A stretch of 64,000 bases of DNA from JBGSUZ01 sp964404895 (GCA_964404895.1 CAYOLV010000001.1:992001-1056000); one strand, 5' to 3'. Shown: positions 9,210 through 18,200, counted from the first letter of the stretch. Program-made: numbers and translations. Notes: generated by a model from the letters alone, not told the origin.

Positions 9210-10445
9210 TCACTCACTAATACTTTGATTTTTAAAGACTCGATCCAGTTTGAGCAAAGTCCAGATCATAGTTGGCAGTGCAATAATGAACAGAATACGG
9301 AAAGCCGTGGAAAAACTCATATTTTCAGCTATAGCACCGAAAACTGGGAAGAAGACAATCATCAAGAAACTGAAAACCATGGCTTGGAAGGACAGCAAGG
9401 TCGCTCGGTGTGAGGAAGGAATCAGCTGATTGATATAGTCGCAGAAAGTGACAAATAGGAGTCCATCTACAAAAGCCAGGCCTAAATAGCCTAAAACGGT
9501 ATACTCAGTAAACCCATTCCATGCAAAGCACAGTAAGGCGATGATGGAGCTTGTCCATATAATCCAACGCGGTCCAAATTTTTTCTCCCAACGGTGAACT
9601 TGAGTTGAAGAGATTAAGCTTAGAATGGAACCCACTGCTAAACTGACACCAATCATCCCCTCGGGAATCCCTTGTGATTTCATTGCATTTTGCAAGTAAA
9701 AATAAGTTGTCGTCATAAACATAGAGAACATTTCGATGAAAACAATATACCTGAGCACATGTCTATGATCCCAAATGACTTTGAGGCTTTCTTGTATATG
9801 AAGAGACATTCGTGCTGGACGCTCTTCCTTTGTTCGCTTGCCAATAGTGGGTTCTGTAAAGCCAAAGGCTTGTAGGATTGTAAACCCATGAACGCCAAGG
9901 GTCAATAGGTACGCCAAATCGTAGGAGTACATGGCGACAAAACCACCAAGGATTAGAGAAGCCATTCTTGAAATTTGAAAACAGGCTTCTTGGCGGCCTT
10001 TGATTTTCATATAGTCATTTTCTTCGCCGAGTTCTAGCATGGAATCGTAAATTAAAGCATCTCCAGCGCCAGACTCTAAGTTATAACTGATGGCAGACAT
10101 GACAAAGGCAATGAAAAATCCCCAAAAGCTGTGAGAGCCTAACATGACTAGGGTAGACAGAAGTGCCATACATCTGCCGGAAATTCTTGAAATTTTACGC
10201 CCGAAGCGATCCGCAATCATGCCTGTAGGTAACTCCATAGCCATGGAAGTTATATGAAAGACAGACTCTAAGAGTCCTATTTGTACCAAACTCATGCCTC
10301 TGTGTGCTAGGAAAAGCATCCAAATAGCCTCAGTAAGGGCAATTGAGTTGGAGAGAATATAGATATAGTTTTTGTTAATATTTTTTTTCAGAGCTTGTTG
10401 GAACATTTTTTCGGAACTTGTTTGTGCTGCGTTTACATTGAACAT
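9210..10445 (-). CDS. Major facilitator superfamily transporter
   Basis: This 411-residue permease has about 12 predicted membrane helices. The MFS motif A appears as GMIADRFGRKISRISGR between helices 2 and 3 (about residues 77-93). It resembles proton-driven drug-efflux or solute exporters; the substrate cannot be read from sequence. The start has AAGGAGAACGAAG upstream. Between it and the next upstream minus-strand gene lies a promoter, a 36-codon ORF and a hairpin terminator, an arrangement typical of leader-peptide attenuation of resistance genes. This would imply induction by a translation-perturbing compound (inference). Confidence 0.85.
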   Translation of the reverse strand: MFNVNAAQTSSEKMFQQALKKNINKNYIYILSNSIALTEAIWMLFLAHRGMSLVQIGLLESVFHITSMAMELPTGMIADRFGRKISRISGRCMALLSTLVMLGSHSFWGFFIAFVMSAISYNLESGAGDALIYDSMLELGEENDYMKIKGRQEACFQISRMASLILGGFVAMYSYDLAYLLTLGVHGFTILQAFGFTEPTIGKRTKEERPARMSLHIQESLKVIWDHRHVLRYIVFIEMFSMFMTTTYFYLQNAMKSQGIPEGMIGVSLAVGSILSLISSTQVHRWEKKFGPRWIIWTSSIIALLCFAWNGFTEYTVLGYLGLAFVDGLLFVTFCDYINQLIPSSHRATLLSFQAMVFSFLMIVFFPVFGAIAENMSFSTAFRILFIIALPTMIWTLLKLDRVFKNQSISE

Positions 10446-10500
10446 CTTCGTTCTCCTTATCGTTAGAAAGATTAGAAATCATTCCTCGTAAAAAGGGCAG

Positions 10501-10529
10501 AAAAAAAGAGACCCGTCGTTTCGGATCTC
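10501..10529 (-). terminator. Terminator/attenuator between the short ORF and the MFS gene
   Basis: On the minus strand GAGATCCG and CGGGTCTC pair around a six-base loop and are followed by seven T. The hairpin lies about 43 bases after the short-ORF stop and about 55 bases before the MFS start. Confidence 0.8.
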
Positions 10530-10571
10530 CTATATCGGCAATTAATTTACAGGAAATGAAACTTACAAGAT

Positions 10572-10682
10572 TTACCAGTATTTAGATACAGTTGCCCGTT
10601 CACATGCTAAATTGTGGATAATGCCACACATAGCAATTGGCAATTGATCTAAAATGGTTGCTCTCATAAGCAAAGATGCCAT
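10572..10682 (-). CDS. 36-codon short ORF, possible leader peptide or small protein
   Basis: An ATG at 10682 with GGAGG seven bases upstream opens a 36-residue frame ending in TAA at 10572-10574. The peptide starts MASLLMRATILDQ, has two Cys (residues 19 and 27), and ends in ATVSKYW. It has its own promoter upstream and an intrinsic terminator downstream, so it can be a separate small transcript. If read-through occurs it becomes the leader of the MFS gene. I do not recognise a family. The good ribosome site and tight packing argue against a chance frame. Confidence 0.55.
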   Translation of the reverse strand: MASLLMRATILDQLPIAMCGIIHNLACERATVSKYW

Positions 10683-10724
10683 TGCAATTTCCTCCGTAAT
10701 TTCTGTAAGTATAACTCAGATTAT

Positions 10725-10754
10725 ATTTTATCATATTTAGAAAACAAAAGGCAA
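10725..10754 (-). promoter_or_regulatory. Promoter of the short-ORF unit
   Basis: On the minus strand TTGCCT (10749-10754) is followed after 18 bases by TAAAAT (10725-10730). An overlapping TATAAT (10720-10725) is an alternative -10. Position fits a transcript starting just before the short ORF. Confidence 0.5.
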
Positions 10755-10770
10755 TATAATCCTGGAAGAA

Positions 10771-11181
10771 TCAATTTCCAATGTCGGCTTCAATGAGCCA
10801 GCGGCCGTCTTCTTGGCGTTTCCAGACTGTCATATATTTTCCTGTGGCTTCTACAGGATTACCACTTGTATCTGTCCAAGTGCGGAGATAAGTACCGTAG
10901 GTATAACCTAAAGTGCCATCAGGTGAGACATCAATATGAAGGGGTCGCCAGACGAGTTTAAAGTCTTTGGTAGCAAAGGCATCTCTCATTTCTGCTTCTA
11001 TGGCTTCTGGTCCCGAAATTGGATTAGAGGAGGCAGACAGCATAACTCCAGTTTCAGAAAAATATCTTGCCCAACCGATGGCACCGTCATGATAAGCTGC
11101 ATCGCAAAAGTTTTTTTCCATTTCTCGAAGTTCTGATTTTAATGTTTCTAATGACTCATGAGCATGTGTAACTTTCGACAT
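10771..11181 (-). CDS. SnoaL-like / DUF4440-type NTF2-fold protein
   Basis: This 136-residue protein shows the NTF2-like cone-fold pattern seen in DUF4440/SnoaL-like proteins: an N-terminal helix (LRE-MEKNFCDAAYHDG), GWARYFSETGVMLSASSNPISG, and the C-terminal sheet ending KYMTVWKRQEDGRWLIEADI. Such proteins bind small molecules or act as stand-alone steroid-isomerase-like folds, and the function here is unknown. The start is ATG 11181, with GGAGGTGTCTT immediately before it; an in-frame ATG at 11241 has no site. The gene lies upstream of the short ORF and MFS gene on the same strand, but those have their own promoter. Confidence 0.75.
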   Translation of the reverse strand: MSKVTHAHESLETLKSELREMEKNFCDAAYHDGAIGWARYFSETGVMLSASSNPISGPEAIEAEMRDAFATKDFKLVWRPLHIDVSPDGTLGYTYGTYLRTWTDTSGNPVEATGKYMTVWKRQEDGRWLIEADIGN

Positions 11182-11301
11182 AAGACACCTCCAATAGATA
11201 TATTTTTTCTTTAATAAAAATACCCAAAATACGCATTTCATTTCATAAATCTTTAATACTGCAGGTAGAAATCAGAAAAAATAAATAATAAACGGCAGAG
11301 C

Positions 11302-11321
11302 GCACTTTAAAGTGCTATAAT
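11302..11321 (+). promoter_or_regulatory. Perfect 14-bp palindrome abutting a -10 box
   Basis: GCACTTTAAAGTGC (11302-11315) is a perfect palindrome directly followed by TATAAT (11316-11321), about 50 bases before the nuclease-like gene. A dimeric repressor bound here would cover the promoter spacer. Confidence 0.6.
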
Positions 11322-11369
11322 TGAAGCAAGTGTACTAAACATTTTAATGTTAAAGAATAGGGGATCAAA

Positions 11370-12530
11370 ATGGATTTAAAAATTGATTTGAAAAAATTTG
11401 TACCGAAACAAATGTATATGAGAAATGGTGTTAAACACTTTTTAGATCCATATAGACAAATGTTAGTGCCACTCACTCAAGAAAATTTACTTTTATACAA
11501 GATGGAAGCGTATGCCATCCAAGTCATGGGCGTACCTCAACAAATGGTTTATACAAAGCAATCTTTTAGAAAATATGGCATGGATTCTTCCAAAGTGATG
11601 GATCTCGTCATCCATGACCATATCAATGGTGAAATCAAACCTGTGGCTATTATTGAGTGTAAATCCACAAGCTTGAAACTTTGTCATACAACGACTTCTC
11701 ACATTGAAGACTTTGCAAAGAAAAATCATGTGAATTATCTAATTGTAACTAATGGCAGTGAAGTAGATTCTTACATTTCAAGAGAAGATCGTTTGTCCTT
11801 CTGGAAAATAGACAACATTCCTGATTATGAAACAATCCAAAAAAGCTATACAGTTGAAGGTGAAGCACCTGTCAAACCTGCAAAAGCAGTAAAAACGATT
11901 CAACCCAAATTCAGTTCTAAGCGAACACCAGCTAAATTACAACCCATCATCATGGACTGGATGCGCGCTCTTAAAAAGGAATCGGACAAATGCGCACCTA
12001 TATCATTTGGTGGCATCAGTTTGGTAGGGGATTGCGGGCTTAGAAAAAAATTGACGGGATTTGGTTCAGAGAAAATAGCCAATGTATCCCAACGTGCATT
12101 CTTAATCAGAGATTTTCAAGGGAATCATCAGCTCATCAGCTTAGATTTGTCACCAGACGACCTTGGTGCACCTATTTTAGCAATCACTTTAGACGATGTA
12201 GACAATCGACAAGTGGTATTGTCTTTAGACTTAAGTACAGTTCTGGAAATGGATGAAAAGCAAACATGCATGAGTTTAAATATCAAAGAGTATTTCAAGA
12301 GAGAGCATTTTGATTTTAATAATGAATTAAAGCAACTGATAAAAGAAAGAGCACCACATTTACTTGAGGATAATAAAATCAACTTTGGCTGCTGGGAAAA
12401 TGGCGCAACTGTTGAATTTGGCAATGGGAATTTCAAAGAAATTTTAATTCAGTTAATGAGTTTTGCCATTATAGTAGATGAGCATCGTGCAAATCAAAAA
12501 ACAAAAGAGAAAAGCCTGAAAAAACAATAA
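11370..12530 (+). CDS. Orphan HsdR N-terminal-domain (PD-(D/E)XK) protein
   Basis: The first half of this 386-residue protein is the type I restriction enzyme R-subunit N-terminal nuclease fold. It has the helix ENLLLYKMEAYAIQVMG, the acidic residue D78 in MDLVI, and E96-x-K98 in IIECKST, followed by a hydrophobic strand YLIVTNG. Residues about 190-386 match no family I recognise. There is no helicase part, no HsdM or HsdS neighbour, and a solitary gene with its own promoter and terminator, so this is not a classical restriction system. It may be an orphan nuclease or DNA-binding protein. The ribosome site is AGGGGATCAAA. The palindrome over the promoter suggests repression. Confidence 0.75.
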   Translation: MDLKIDLKKFVPKQMYMRNGVKHFLDPYRQMLVPLTQENLLLYKMEAYAIQVMGVPQQMVYTKQSFRKYGMDSSKVMDLVIHDHINGEIKPVAIIECKSTSLKLCHTTTSHIEDFAKKNHVNYLIVTNGSEVDSYISREDRLSFWKIDNIPDYETIQKSYTVEGEAPVKPAKAVKTIQPKFSSKRTPAKLQPIIMDWMRALKKESDKCAPISFGGISLVGDCGLRKKLTGFGSEKIANVSQRAFLIRDFQGNHQLISLDLSPDDLGAPILAITLDDVDNRQVVLSLDLSTVLEMDEKQTCMSLNIKEYFKREHFDFNNELKQLIKERAPHLLEDNKINFGCWENGATVEFGNGNFKEILIQLMSFAIIVDEHRANQKTKEKSLKKQ

Positions 12531-12552
12531 CCTTTATTAAGGGTATAAAAAG

Positions 12553-12589
12553 AGCACCTAACTATTATTCAATAGCTGGGTGCTTTTTT
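12553..12589. terminator. Bidirectional terminator
   Basis: AGCACCTAACTATT pairs with AATAGCTGGGTGCT across a four-base loop and is flanked by A-runs and T-runs, so it can serve both the nuclease-like gene and the convergent L25-like gene. Confidence 0.88.
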
Positions 12590-12608
12590 GATGATTTAAT
12601 CATCCCGC

Positions 12609-12887
12609 TTATCCGAGGATGTGGATATCGATATGAGAAACGGCTTTTGTTAAAACGTTACGTTGAATTTCTTTGATAAAACCTGTCATTGTAACGCCGC
12701 CAAATTCAACAGTAACTGCTGCTTTTTCACCGCTATTAAACAAAACTTCATCTACAGCCTTAGCGTCAAGTGTTACTGGAGAAGCGTTAATTTTGCTGCC
12801 GTAGATTGCGCCACGTACAAAACCTTCGTTATTGTAAACTCCAGGTTGCTTTTCTCTAGCTGTTGCTTTTAAAACAAGATTATTCAT
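12609..12887 (-). CDS. Ribosomal protein L25-like protein (short, single domain)
   Basis: The 92-residue product resembles the 5S-rRNA-binding domain of ribosomal protein L25: LVLKATAREK at the start, GFVRGAIYG in the middle (compare VPAVIYG), and TGFIKEIQRNVLTKAVSHIDIHIL at the end. The length matches the short L25 form (about 94 residues in E. coli) rather than the two-domain Ctc/TL5 form common in Firmicutes. It would sit on 5S rRNA in the large subunit. GGAGCC precedes the ATG. A long hairpin-rich leader separates it from its promoter. Confidence 0.7.
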   Translation of the reverse strand: MNNLVLKATAREKQPGVYNNEGFVRGAIYGSKINASPVTLDAKAVDEVLFNSGEKAAVTVEFGGVTMTGFIKEIQRNVLTKAVSHIDIHILG

Positions 12888-13083
12888 TTTTGGCTCCTTG
12901 GGACAAGATGTCCGCAGGCTTAACGAATGATCGGAGAAAACAGTGTATGTTCTCAGGTTCGTTAAACGGTAAAATACACGATATAAGCCATAAATGAAAT
13001 CCGCCTATAGGCTCTTAATTTCATAGAATTGCTGGAACTTTCACAAATGTCCAGCCGCCACTAAAAGACATGGGTATATTATA
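12888..13083 (-). promoter_or_regulatory. Structured 5' leader of the L25-like gene, with TATAAT
   Basis: On the minus strand TATAAT (13078-13083) starts a leader of about 180 bases with four evident hairpins. These are GCTGGA/TCCAGC, TGAAAT/ATTTCA enclosing GCCTATAGGC, TTAACGAA/TTCGTTAA enclosing a second stem, and GGACATCTTGTCC (about 12904-12916) immediately upstream of the ribosome site. I do not recognise it as a known riboswitch class. Autoregulation by the L25-like protein is a plausible inference. Confidence 0.55.
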
Positions 13084-13246
13084 TCACAAATAGACTTGTT
13101 CTGCCTAACTTCTTTAGAATGACATGATTTTAATTGTTAAGGAGCTTATTTAATCCTTCAAGAAATTTAATAATTATTATTGAATGTAATCGATTGATAC
13201 GGGTAAATGTAAATAAACTACACCATATGTCATAGGAGGATTAATC

Positions 13247-13735
13247 ATGGGATTGACACATTTTAACGAGCAAGGGTTTGCAAAAATGGTTTCAGTGGAA
13301 GAAAAGAAAGAAACAAGCCGTACTGCAATTGCTAGAGGCTCTATATATGTGAGTGCTGAAACATTCGAGCGTATTACAAGCGGTGGCATTTATAAAGGTG
13401 ATGTTCTGACGGTTGCTCAAATTGCAGGAATAATGGGTGCCAAAAAGACCAGCGATTTAATTCCTATGTGCCATCCAATCTTCATTCACAGTGCTGATTT
13501 AAAATTTGAAATGGACGAGACACACCATCAAATTAAAATCGAGTCGAAAGTTAAGACCATTGGTAAAACTGGGGTAGAAATGGAAGCGTTGACTGCGGTG
13601 ACAGTAGCTGCGCTTACAATTTATGATATGTGTAAAGCAATGGATAGAGATATGGTGATTGGCCCAATTTTCCTTGAAGAAAAAGACGGAGGTACTAGCG
13701 GACATTACAAGAGAGGCGAAAAACCAACAAAATAA
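13247..13735 (+). CDS. moaC: Cyclic pyranopterin monophosphate synthase MoaC
   Basis: This 162-residue enzyme of molybdenum cofactor synthesis converts the MoaA product 3',8-cyclo-7,8-dihydro-GTP to cyclic pyranopterin monophosphate. Family signatures are clear: GDVLTVAQIAGIMGAKKTSDLIPMCHP and TGVEMEALTAV, with the catalytic lysine region near the C-terminus (LEEKDGGTSGHY). GGAGG lies about 8 bases before the ATG. No other moa, mog or mob gene is visible in the window. It is monocistronic, ending in a strong terminator, and is divergently oriented from the L25-like gene. Confidence 0.95.
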   Translation: MGLTHFNEQGFAKMVSVEEKKETSRTAIARGSIYVSAETFERITSGGIYKGDVLTVAQIAGIMGAKKTSDLIPMCHPIFIHSADLKFEMDETHHQIKIESKVKTIGKTGVEMEALTAVTVAALTIYDMCKAMDRDMVIGPIFLEEKDGGTSGHYKRGEKPTK

Positions 13736-13745
13736 AAAGTTTCTA

Positions 13746-13788
13746 AAGCATCGCAAAGGATCAAGTAAAAGACTTTGCGATGCTTTTT
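13746..13788 (+). terminator. Terminator of moaC
   Basis: AAGCATCGCAAAG pairs with CTTTGCGATGCTT and is followed by TTTT. Confidence 0.9.
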
Positions 13789-13803
13789 GGTTCGAAACTG
13801 ACA

Positions 13804-13864
13804 TTGACAAAATTAAAGAAATCATGTAAATTAGTATTATAAAATTAAATTGTATAAAATACAA
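13804..13864 (+). promoter_or_regulatory. Promoter region and likely OhrR operator of the gpx-ohrR operon
   Basis: TTGACA (13804-13809) is followed after 17 bases by a poor -10 (TAAATT); a second A/T-rich -10 lies slightly downstream. At 13850-13864 the perfect inverted repeat TTGTAT-AAA-ATACAA extends to AATTGTA/TACAATA. This resembles the AATTGTA-TACAATT half-sites known for Bacillus OhrR. It lies about 46 bases before the peroxidase start. Confidence 0.6.
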
Positions 13865-13910
13865 TATTGTGAAATTAACTGTTATTGTTTAAACTATGAG
13901 GTGATAGATA

Positions 13911-14384
13911 ATGTCAATTTATGATTTTAAGTTAGTGGATATTGATGAAAACCCTCGTTCTATGGAGGAATTTAAAGGAAAGGTGTTGCTCATTGTCAAT
14001 ACTGCGAGCAAGTGTGGGTTTACATCCCAGTACAAAGGGCTTGAGGAACTTTACAAAGAATACGCGCCGCAGGGTTTTGAAGTTTTAGGATTTCCCTGCG
14101 ATCAGTTTGGAAATCAAGAGCCTGGAAATTCTGAAGACATTAAAGGTTTTTGTGAGTTAAATTTTGGCGTAACCTTCCCTCTATTTGAAAAAATTGATGT
14201 AAACGGAGATCAAGCACACCCGTTGTTCCAATACTTGACACAGGCGAAACCTGGGATTGCAGGAAAGGGAATTAAGTGGAATTTCACAAAGTTCTTGGTG
14301 GATCGTGATGGAAACGTGACTGAACGTTTTGCTCCTATTGTAGAACCTGAAAAAATTAAGTCAAAAATTGAAACATTATTGTAG
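13911..14384 (+). CDS. Glutathione peroxidase-family thiol peroxidase
   Basis: The 157-residue peroxidase has the GPx catalytic tetrad: Cys35 (ASKCGFT), Gln69 (GNQEPG), Trp123 and Asn124 (KWNFTKF). It uses Cys rather than selenocysteine. The second cysteine Cys81, in the helix before NFGVTFPLF, matches the resolving cysteine of thioredoxin-dependent GPx, so electrons probably come from thioredoxin rather than glutathione. It reduces hydroperoxides in the cytoplasm. GAGGTGAT precedes the start. The next gene is an OhrR-type peroxide sensor, which fits induction by organic hydroperoxides. Confidence 0.93.
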   Translation: MSIYDFKLVDIDENPRSMEEFKGKVLLIVNTASKCGFTSQYKGLEELYKEYAPQGFEVLGFPCDQFGNQEPGNSEDIKGFCELNFGVTFPLFEKIDVNGDQAHPLFQYLTQAKPGIAGKGIKWNFTKFLVDRDGNVTERFAPIVEPEKIKSKIETLL

Positions 14385-14431
14385 TAAGCGATAGGCTAAG
14401 GTGCATAGTCATAGTAAATGGTGGTGATTAA

Positions 14432-14878
14432 TTGTTTAAAAAAGAAGAAGCATTAAAATTGGATCACCAGCTTTGTTTTCCTCTATATGCAGCTTCTAGA
14501 CAAGTTATTCGTTTGTACAAACCTTATTTAGATCCTTTTGGTCTGACGTACACTCAATATCTTGTGTTATTAGTTTTGTGGGAAGCAGATCATATGTCAG
14601 TGAAAGCTTTAGGTGAAAAACTATTTTTGGATTCAGGAACTTTGACGCCTTTGTTAAAAAAGCTTGAAAGTGCAGGCGTAATAAAGCGGGAGCGAAGTGC
14701 GGTTGACGAACGGAGTGTCATTATTCATTTGGACCAAGAAGGTTTAGAACTAAAAAATAAGTGTATGGATATACCCCTTAAAATAGGAAACTGCTTAAAG
14801 ATGCCAACAGAAGATTTACAGCATCTTCATCGATTGCTTTACCAAATATTAAAGGATATAGATTTAAATTGTGAGTAA
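14432..14878 (+). CDS. ohrR: OhrR-type MarR-family peroxide-sensing repressor
   Basis: This 148-residue MarR-family winged-helix repressor has LDHQLCFPLYAASRQ at the N-terminus, placing the redox-sensing Cys at position 15 as in Bacillus OhrR. Tyr residues follow (Y19, Y29/Y36 region), and it has the wing region VDERSVIIHL. Oxidation of Cys15 by organic hydroperoxides releases the operator. It starts at TTG 14432 behind GGTGGTGATTAA, 47 bases after the peroxidase gene, and a terminator follows. In many Firmicutes ohrR neighbours ohrA; here it pairs with a glutathione peroxidase instead. A likely operator is upstream of the operon. Confidence 0.85.
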   Translation: MFKKEEALKLDHQLCFPLYAASRQVIRLYKPYLDPFGLTYTQYLVLLVLWEADHMSVKALGEKLFLDSGTLTPLLKKLESAGVIKRERSAVDERSVIIHLDQEGLELKNKCMDIPLKIGNCLKMPTEDLQHLHRLLYQILKDIDLNCE

Positions 14879-14892
14879 GTAAATAGATAAGT

Positions 14893-14928
14893 AAAAATGC
14901 CTCGTTCATTAATGAATGAGGCATTTTT
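14893..14928 (+). terminator. Terminator of the gpx-ohrR operon
   Basis: AAAAATGCCTC pairs with GAGGCATTTTT around TTCATTAATGAA, which extends the stem. Confidence 0.9.
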
Positions 14929-15115
14929 GTGTTAATATTGCTTAATTTATACGTTTTAACTAAAAGAGAACAAAGAAAATTCTTGTTTAATATATAATTT
15001 TATTTATATTTCAGACTATTATAAATAAACAGACATAGCCCGTAATTACTTGTATTTAAGGCGATATAACTTAATGGAGACGTACAAATAATTTCGAAAT
15101 CAGTAAAGAAACGTA

Positions 15116-15144
15116 TTTACACGATTATTACAAATTGTTATAAT
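15116..15144 (+). promoter_or_regulatory. Promoter of the large subtilase gene
   Basis: TTTACA (15116-15121) and TATAAT (15139-15144) are 17 bases apart, near-consensus for the housekeeping sigma factor. The rest of the 14.93-15.23 kb gap is A/T-rich with no other evident element. Confidence 0.75.
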
Positions 15145-15246
15145 CTCTGTAACACTCTTGCAATACAAAAAAAACTAAACGGGAGGAAAGGAGGTTAATT
15201 TTTAAATTGGCATCATAGAAAAATCAAAAAAATGGGGGGCAATCAA

Positions 15247-18200
15247 TTGATTAGCAAGCGTTTTTTAGCATCGACAATGGCAATAATTATGACGTTTACT
15301 ACTTTTTCACCGGTAATGGCAGCTACACCAAATGAGTCTGTCGACATGAAGACTCAAGTATTGAATTACCTAGCAGAAAAAGAAGCGGACAACACAGTTT
15401 GGGAGTATCTCAAATTATCAGGCAAATCAGAATCTTCAGAAGTGAGAATTATAGTTGAATTGGAAGACAAAGCAGTAATTGACTATGCAATTCAACAAGG
15501 CGTATCAGTAGCAGATATGAATCAAGCTGAAGTAGAAAAAGTTTCAGATGATTTAGTTAATCAAATGGACGCTGTTCAAAAAGAAATTGCAAAAGAAGAC
15601 ATTAATGTAGAAATTCATGAAGAGTTTGTCAGTGTTATCAACGGGTTCTCTGCGACGACTACTATAGCTGACGCAAAGAAAATTGAAGCATTGCCAAATG
15701 TAAAAAATGTATTGATTTCTAATGAATACACAAGACCAGAACCAGTACAACCTAGCATGACAACTTCTAATCAAATGGTTCACTCTCAACAAGCATGGGA
15801 TCTTGATTTAAAGGGAACTGGTATGTTAGTAGCTGTTATCGATTCTAGTTTTGATCCTACCCATCCTTCGATGCAAACGATCACTGATCCAAGCAAAGCT
15901 GCTATTAAAACTCAAGCTGATTTGCCAGGAGGACTTCCAGGTCACTTCTACAACATAAAAATGCCTTATGCATACAACTACTATGATCATTCAGATGTAC
16001 TTGCAGCTGCTTCTGATCATGGGACTCACGTAGCAGGTACAGTTGCCGCTAACGGCGATACAGCTGCTGGTGGTATCAAAGGTGTTGCGCCAGAAGCGCA
16101 AGTCTTGGGCATGAAAGTATTTGGTAATGACCCATCTATTTCTACTACTTATGATGATATCTACATCAAAGCAATTGAAGATGCAATTACTTTAGGTGCC
16201 GATGCCATCAACATGAGCTTAGGTTCAACAGCGGGCTTCCTTCAAACTGAAGAAGAAGACCCTGCCAGAGCTGCGCTTAGAAAAGCTGCAGAATCAGGCA
16301 TTATTATTTCAATTTCTGCTGGTAACTCAGACCGTTTTGGTTCAGGTAACGGCAACCCTATGAGCACTGTTCCAGACACAGGCGTACTTGGTTCGCCATC
16401 TGTTAATCCAGATTCGTTCTCAGTAGCTTCTATCGAAAACACTCACGTTATGGCACCTACTATTATTACTTCAGGTGGCGCTATTAGAGTTGGTTTCCAG
16501 ACAAGTGGTGCTTTTGATCCAATTACTGTTTTTAATGGTGAAGAAAAAGAGTATGTATACTGTGGTATTGGTAATACTACTGACTTTACTGGTAAAGACC
16601 TTGAAGGGAAAATTGCATTGATTCAAAGAGGATCACTTGGCTTTGGTGTTAAGGTACTCAATGCTCAAAATGCAAAAGCAGCGGGCGTTATTATCTTTAA
16701 CAGTGCAGCTGGTGGCGATGCGCTTATGGGCATGAGCTTCGGCGCTGAAGAAGCGAGCATTACAATTCCAGCCGTATTCGTTGGCTTGACCAAAGGTACA
16801 GCTTTGAAAAATGCTGCTGTAAAGAGTCTTAAATTCACAACTGAAATGACAAGTGTTGTTAACCCTAAGGGTGGCATCATGAGTGACTTTACTTCTTGGG
16901 GTCCAACTCCAAACCTTGATTTCAAACCAGAAATCACTGCGCCAGGCGGCAATATTTATTCGACACTTCAAGGTGGCGCTTACGGTTTAATGAGCGGTAC
17001 TTCAATGGCAGCACCTCACGTTGCTGGGGGCGCAGCTTTAATTCTTGAAAGAATTGACAGCCAGCCAACAATCTTTGGTGGTGTAACAGGAGCTAATCGT
17101 TCAAAAATGGCTAAAAACTTGATGATGTCAACTGCGAATCCAGTAATGGTTGATTATACTGGAGCATATGTTTCACCTAGACAAGGTGGCGCAGGTATAA
17201 TGGATCTTCAAGCTGCAGCAACAAGTAATGTCATCATTGTTGACAAATCAACAGGTGTTTCTAAAGTTAATTTGAAACAAATGACTGGCAAAACAGCTAC
17301 ATTTGATTTATCTGTTATCAACATGGGAACAGAAGCTGTAAACTATGATCTTAGTGGTACAGTTCAAACAGATTACGCAGGAGAAGGCCAAATCACTATT
17401 TATCCAATTGAAATGGGTAAGGCTACAATCACTTATACACAAAATGGTCAAACAATCACTTCATTGGCTGTTGAACCAGGTAAAACTGTTGACTTTACAG
17501 TAAATGTAGACGTTACAACTGCAACTGTAGATGGAACTGCATTTGATGAAGTTTACCCTAATGGTGGTTTCGTAGACGGATTTGTGAGATTGGTTGACAA
17601 AGCTGATGCTTTACCATCAATCGGTCTTCCTTACATGGGATTCTGTGGTGACTGGACAGCTGCTCCAATCATAGACAAATCAATCTACGATATGGCAGAA
17701 GGCGAAACAGGCTTCTACGGTGAAGGATACAATGGTCTTTATACAGAAATTCCTAAAAAAGCACCTTTCTTAGGTGGCAATTATGAAGGTAAATTTATTA
17801 AAGAAAACATTGCGATTTCTCCAAATGCAGATGGCTACTATGATTATGCAGGTTCTTACTTCACATTCTTGAGAAATGCAAAAAATCTAGATGTTACTAT
17901 CTTAGACAGTACAATGAAACCTGTTCGTACTGTGTCATTACTTAATTATGTTACAAAAAATTACTTCGACGGCGATGCTAAAAACCCAAAAGCTAAAGAT
18001 TTTGGCGTTTGGGATGGCAAAGTAAACAACCAAATTGTTGAAGGTCAATACTACTACCAAATCAGATCAAAAGTAGATTATCCAAATGCTGAATGGCAAA
18101 CGCAAGTTTACCCAATCACAGTAGATATTACAGAACCTGTTGTCAGCACACCAGTTTATAACAAGGATGCTAAAACAATTACTGCTACTGCGAATGATAA

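Noticed and set aside
11370..12530. A type I restriction-modification locus
   Set aside because: There is no helicase domain, no hsdM and no hsdS gene; only the N-terminal nuclease-like domain is present.
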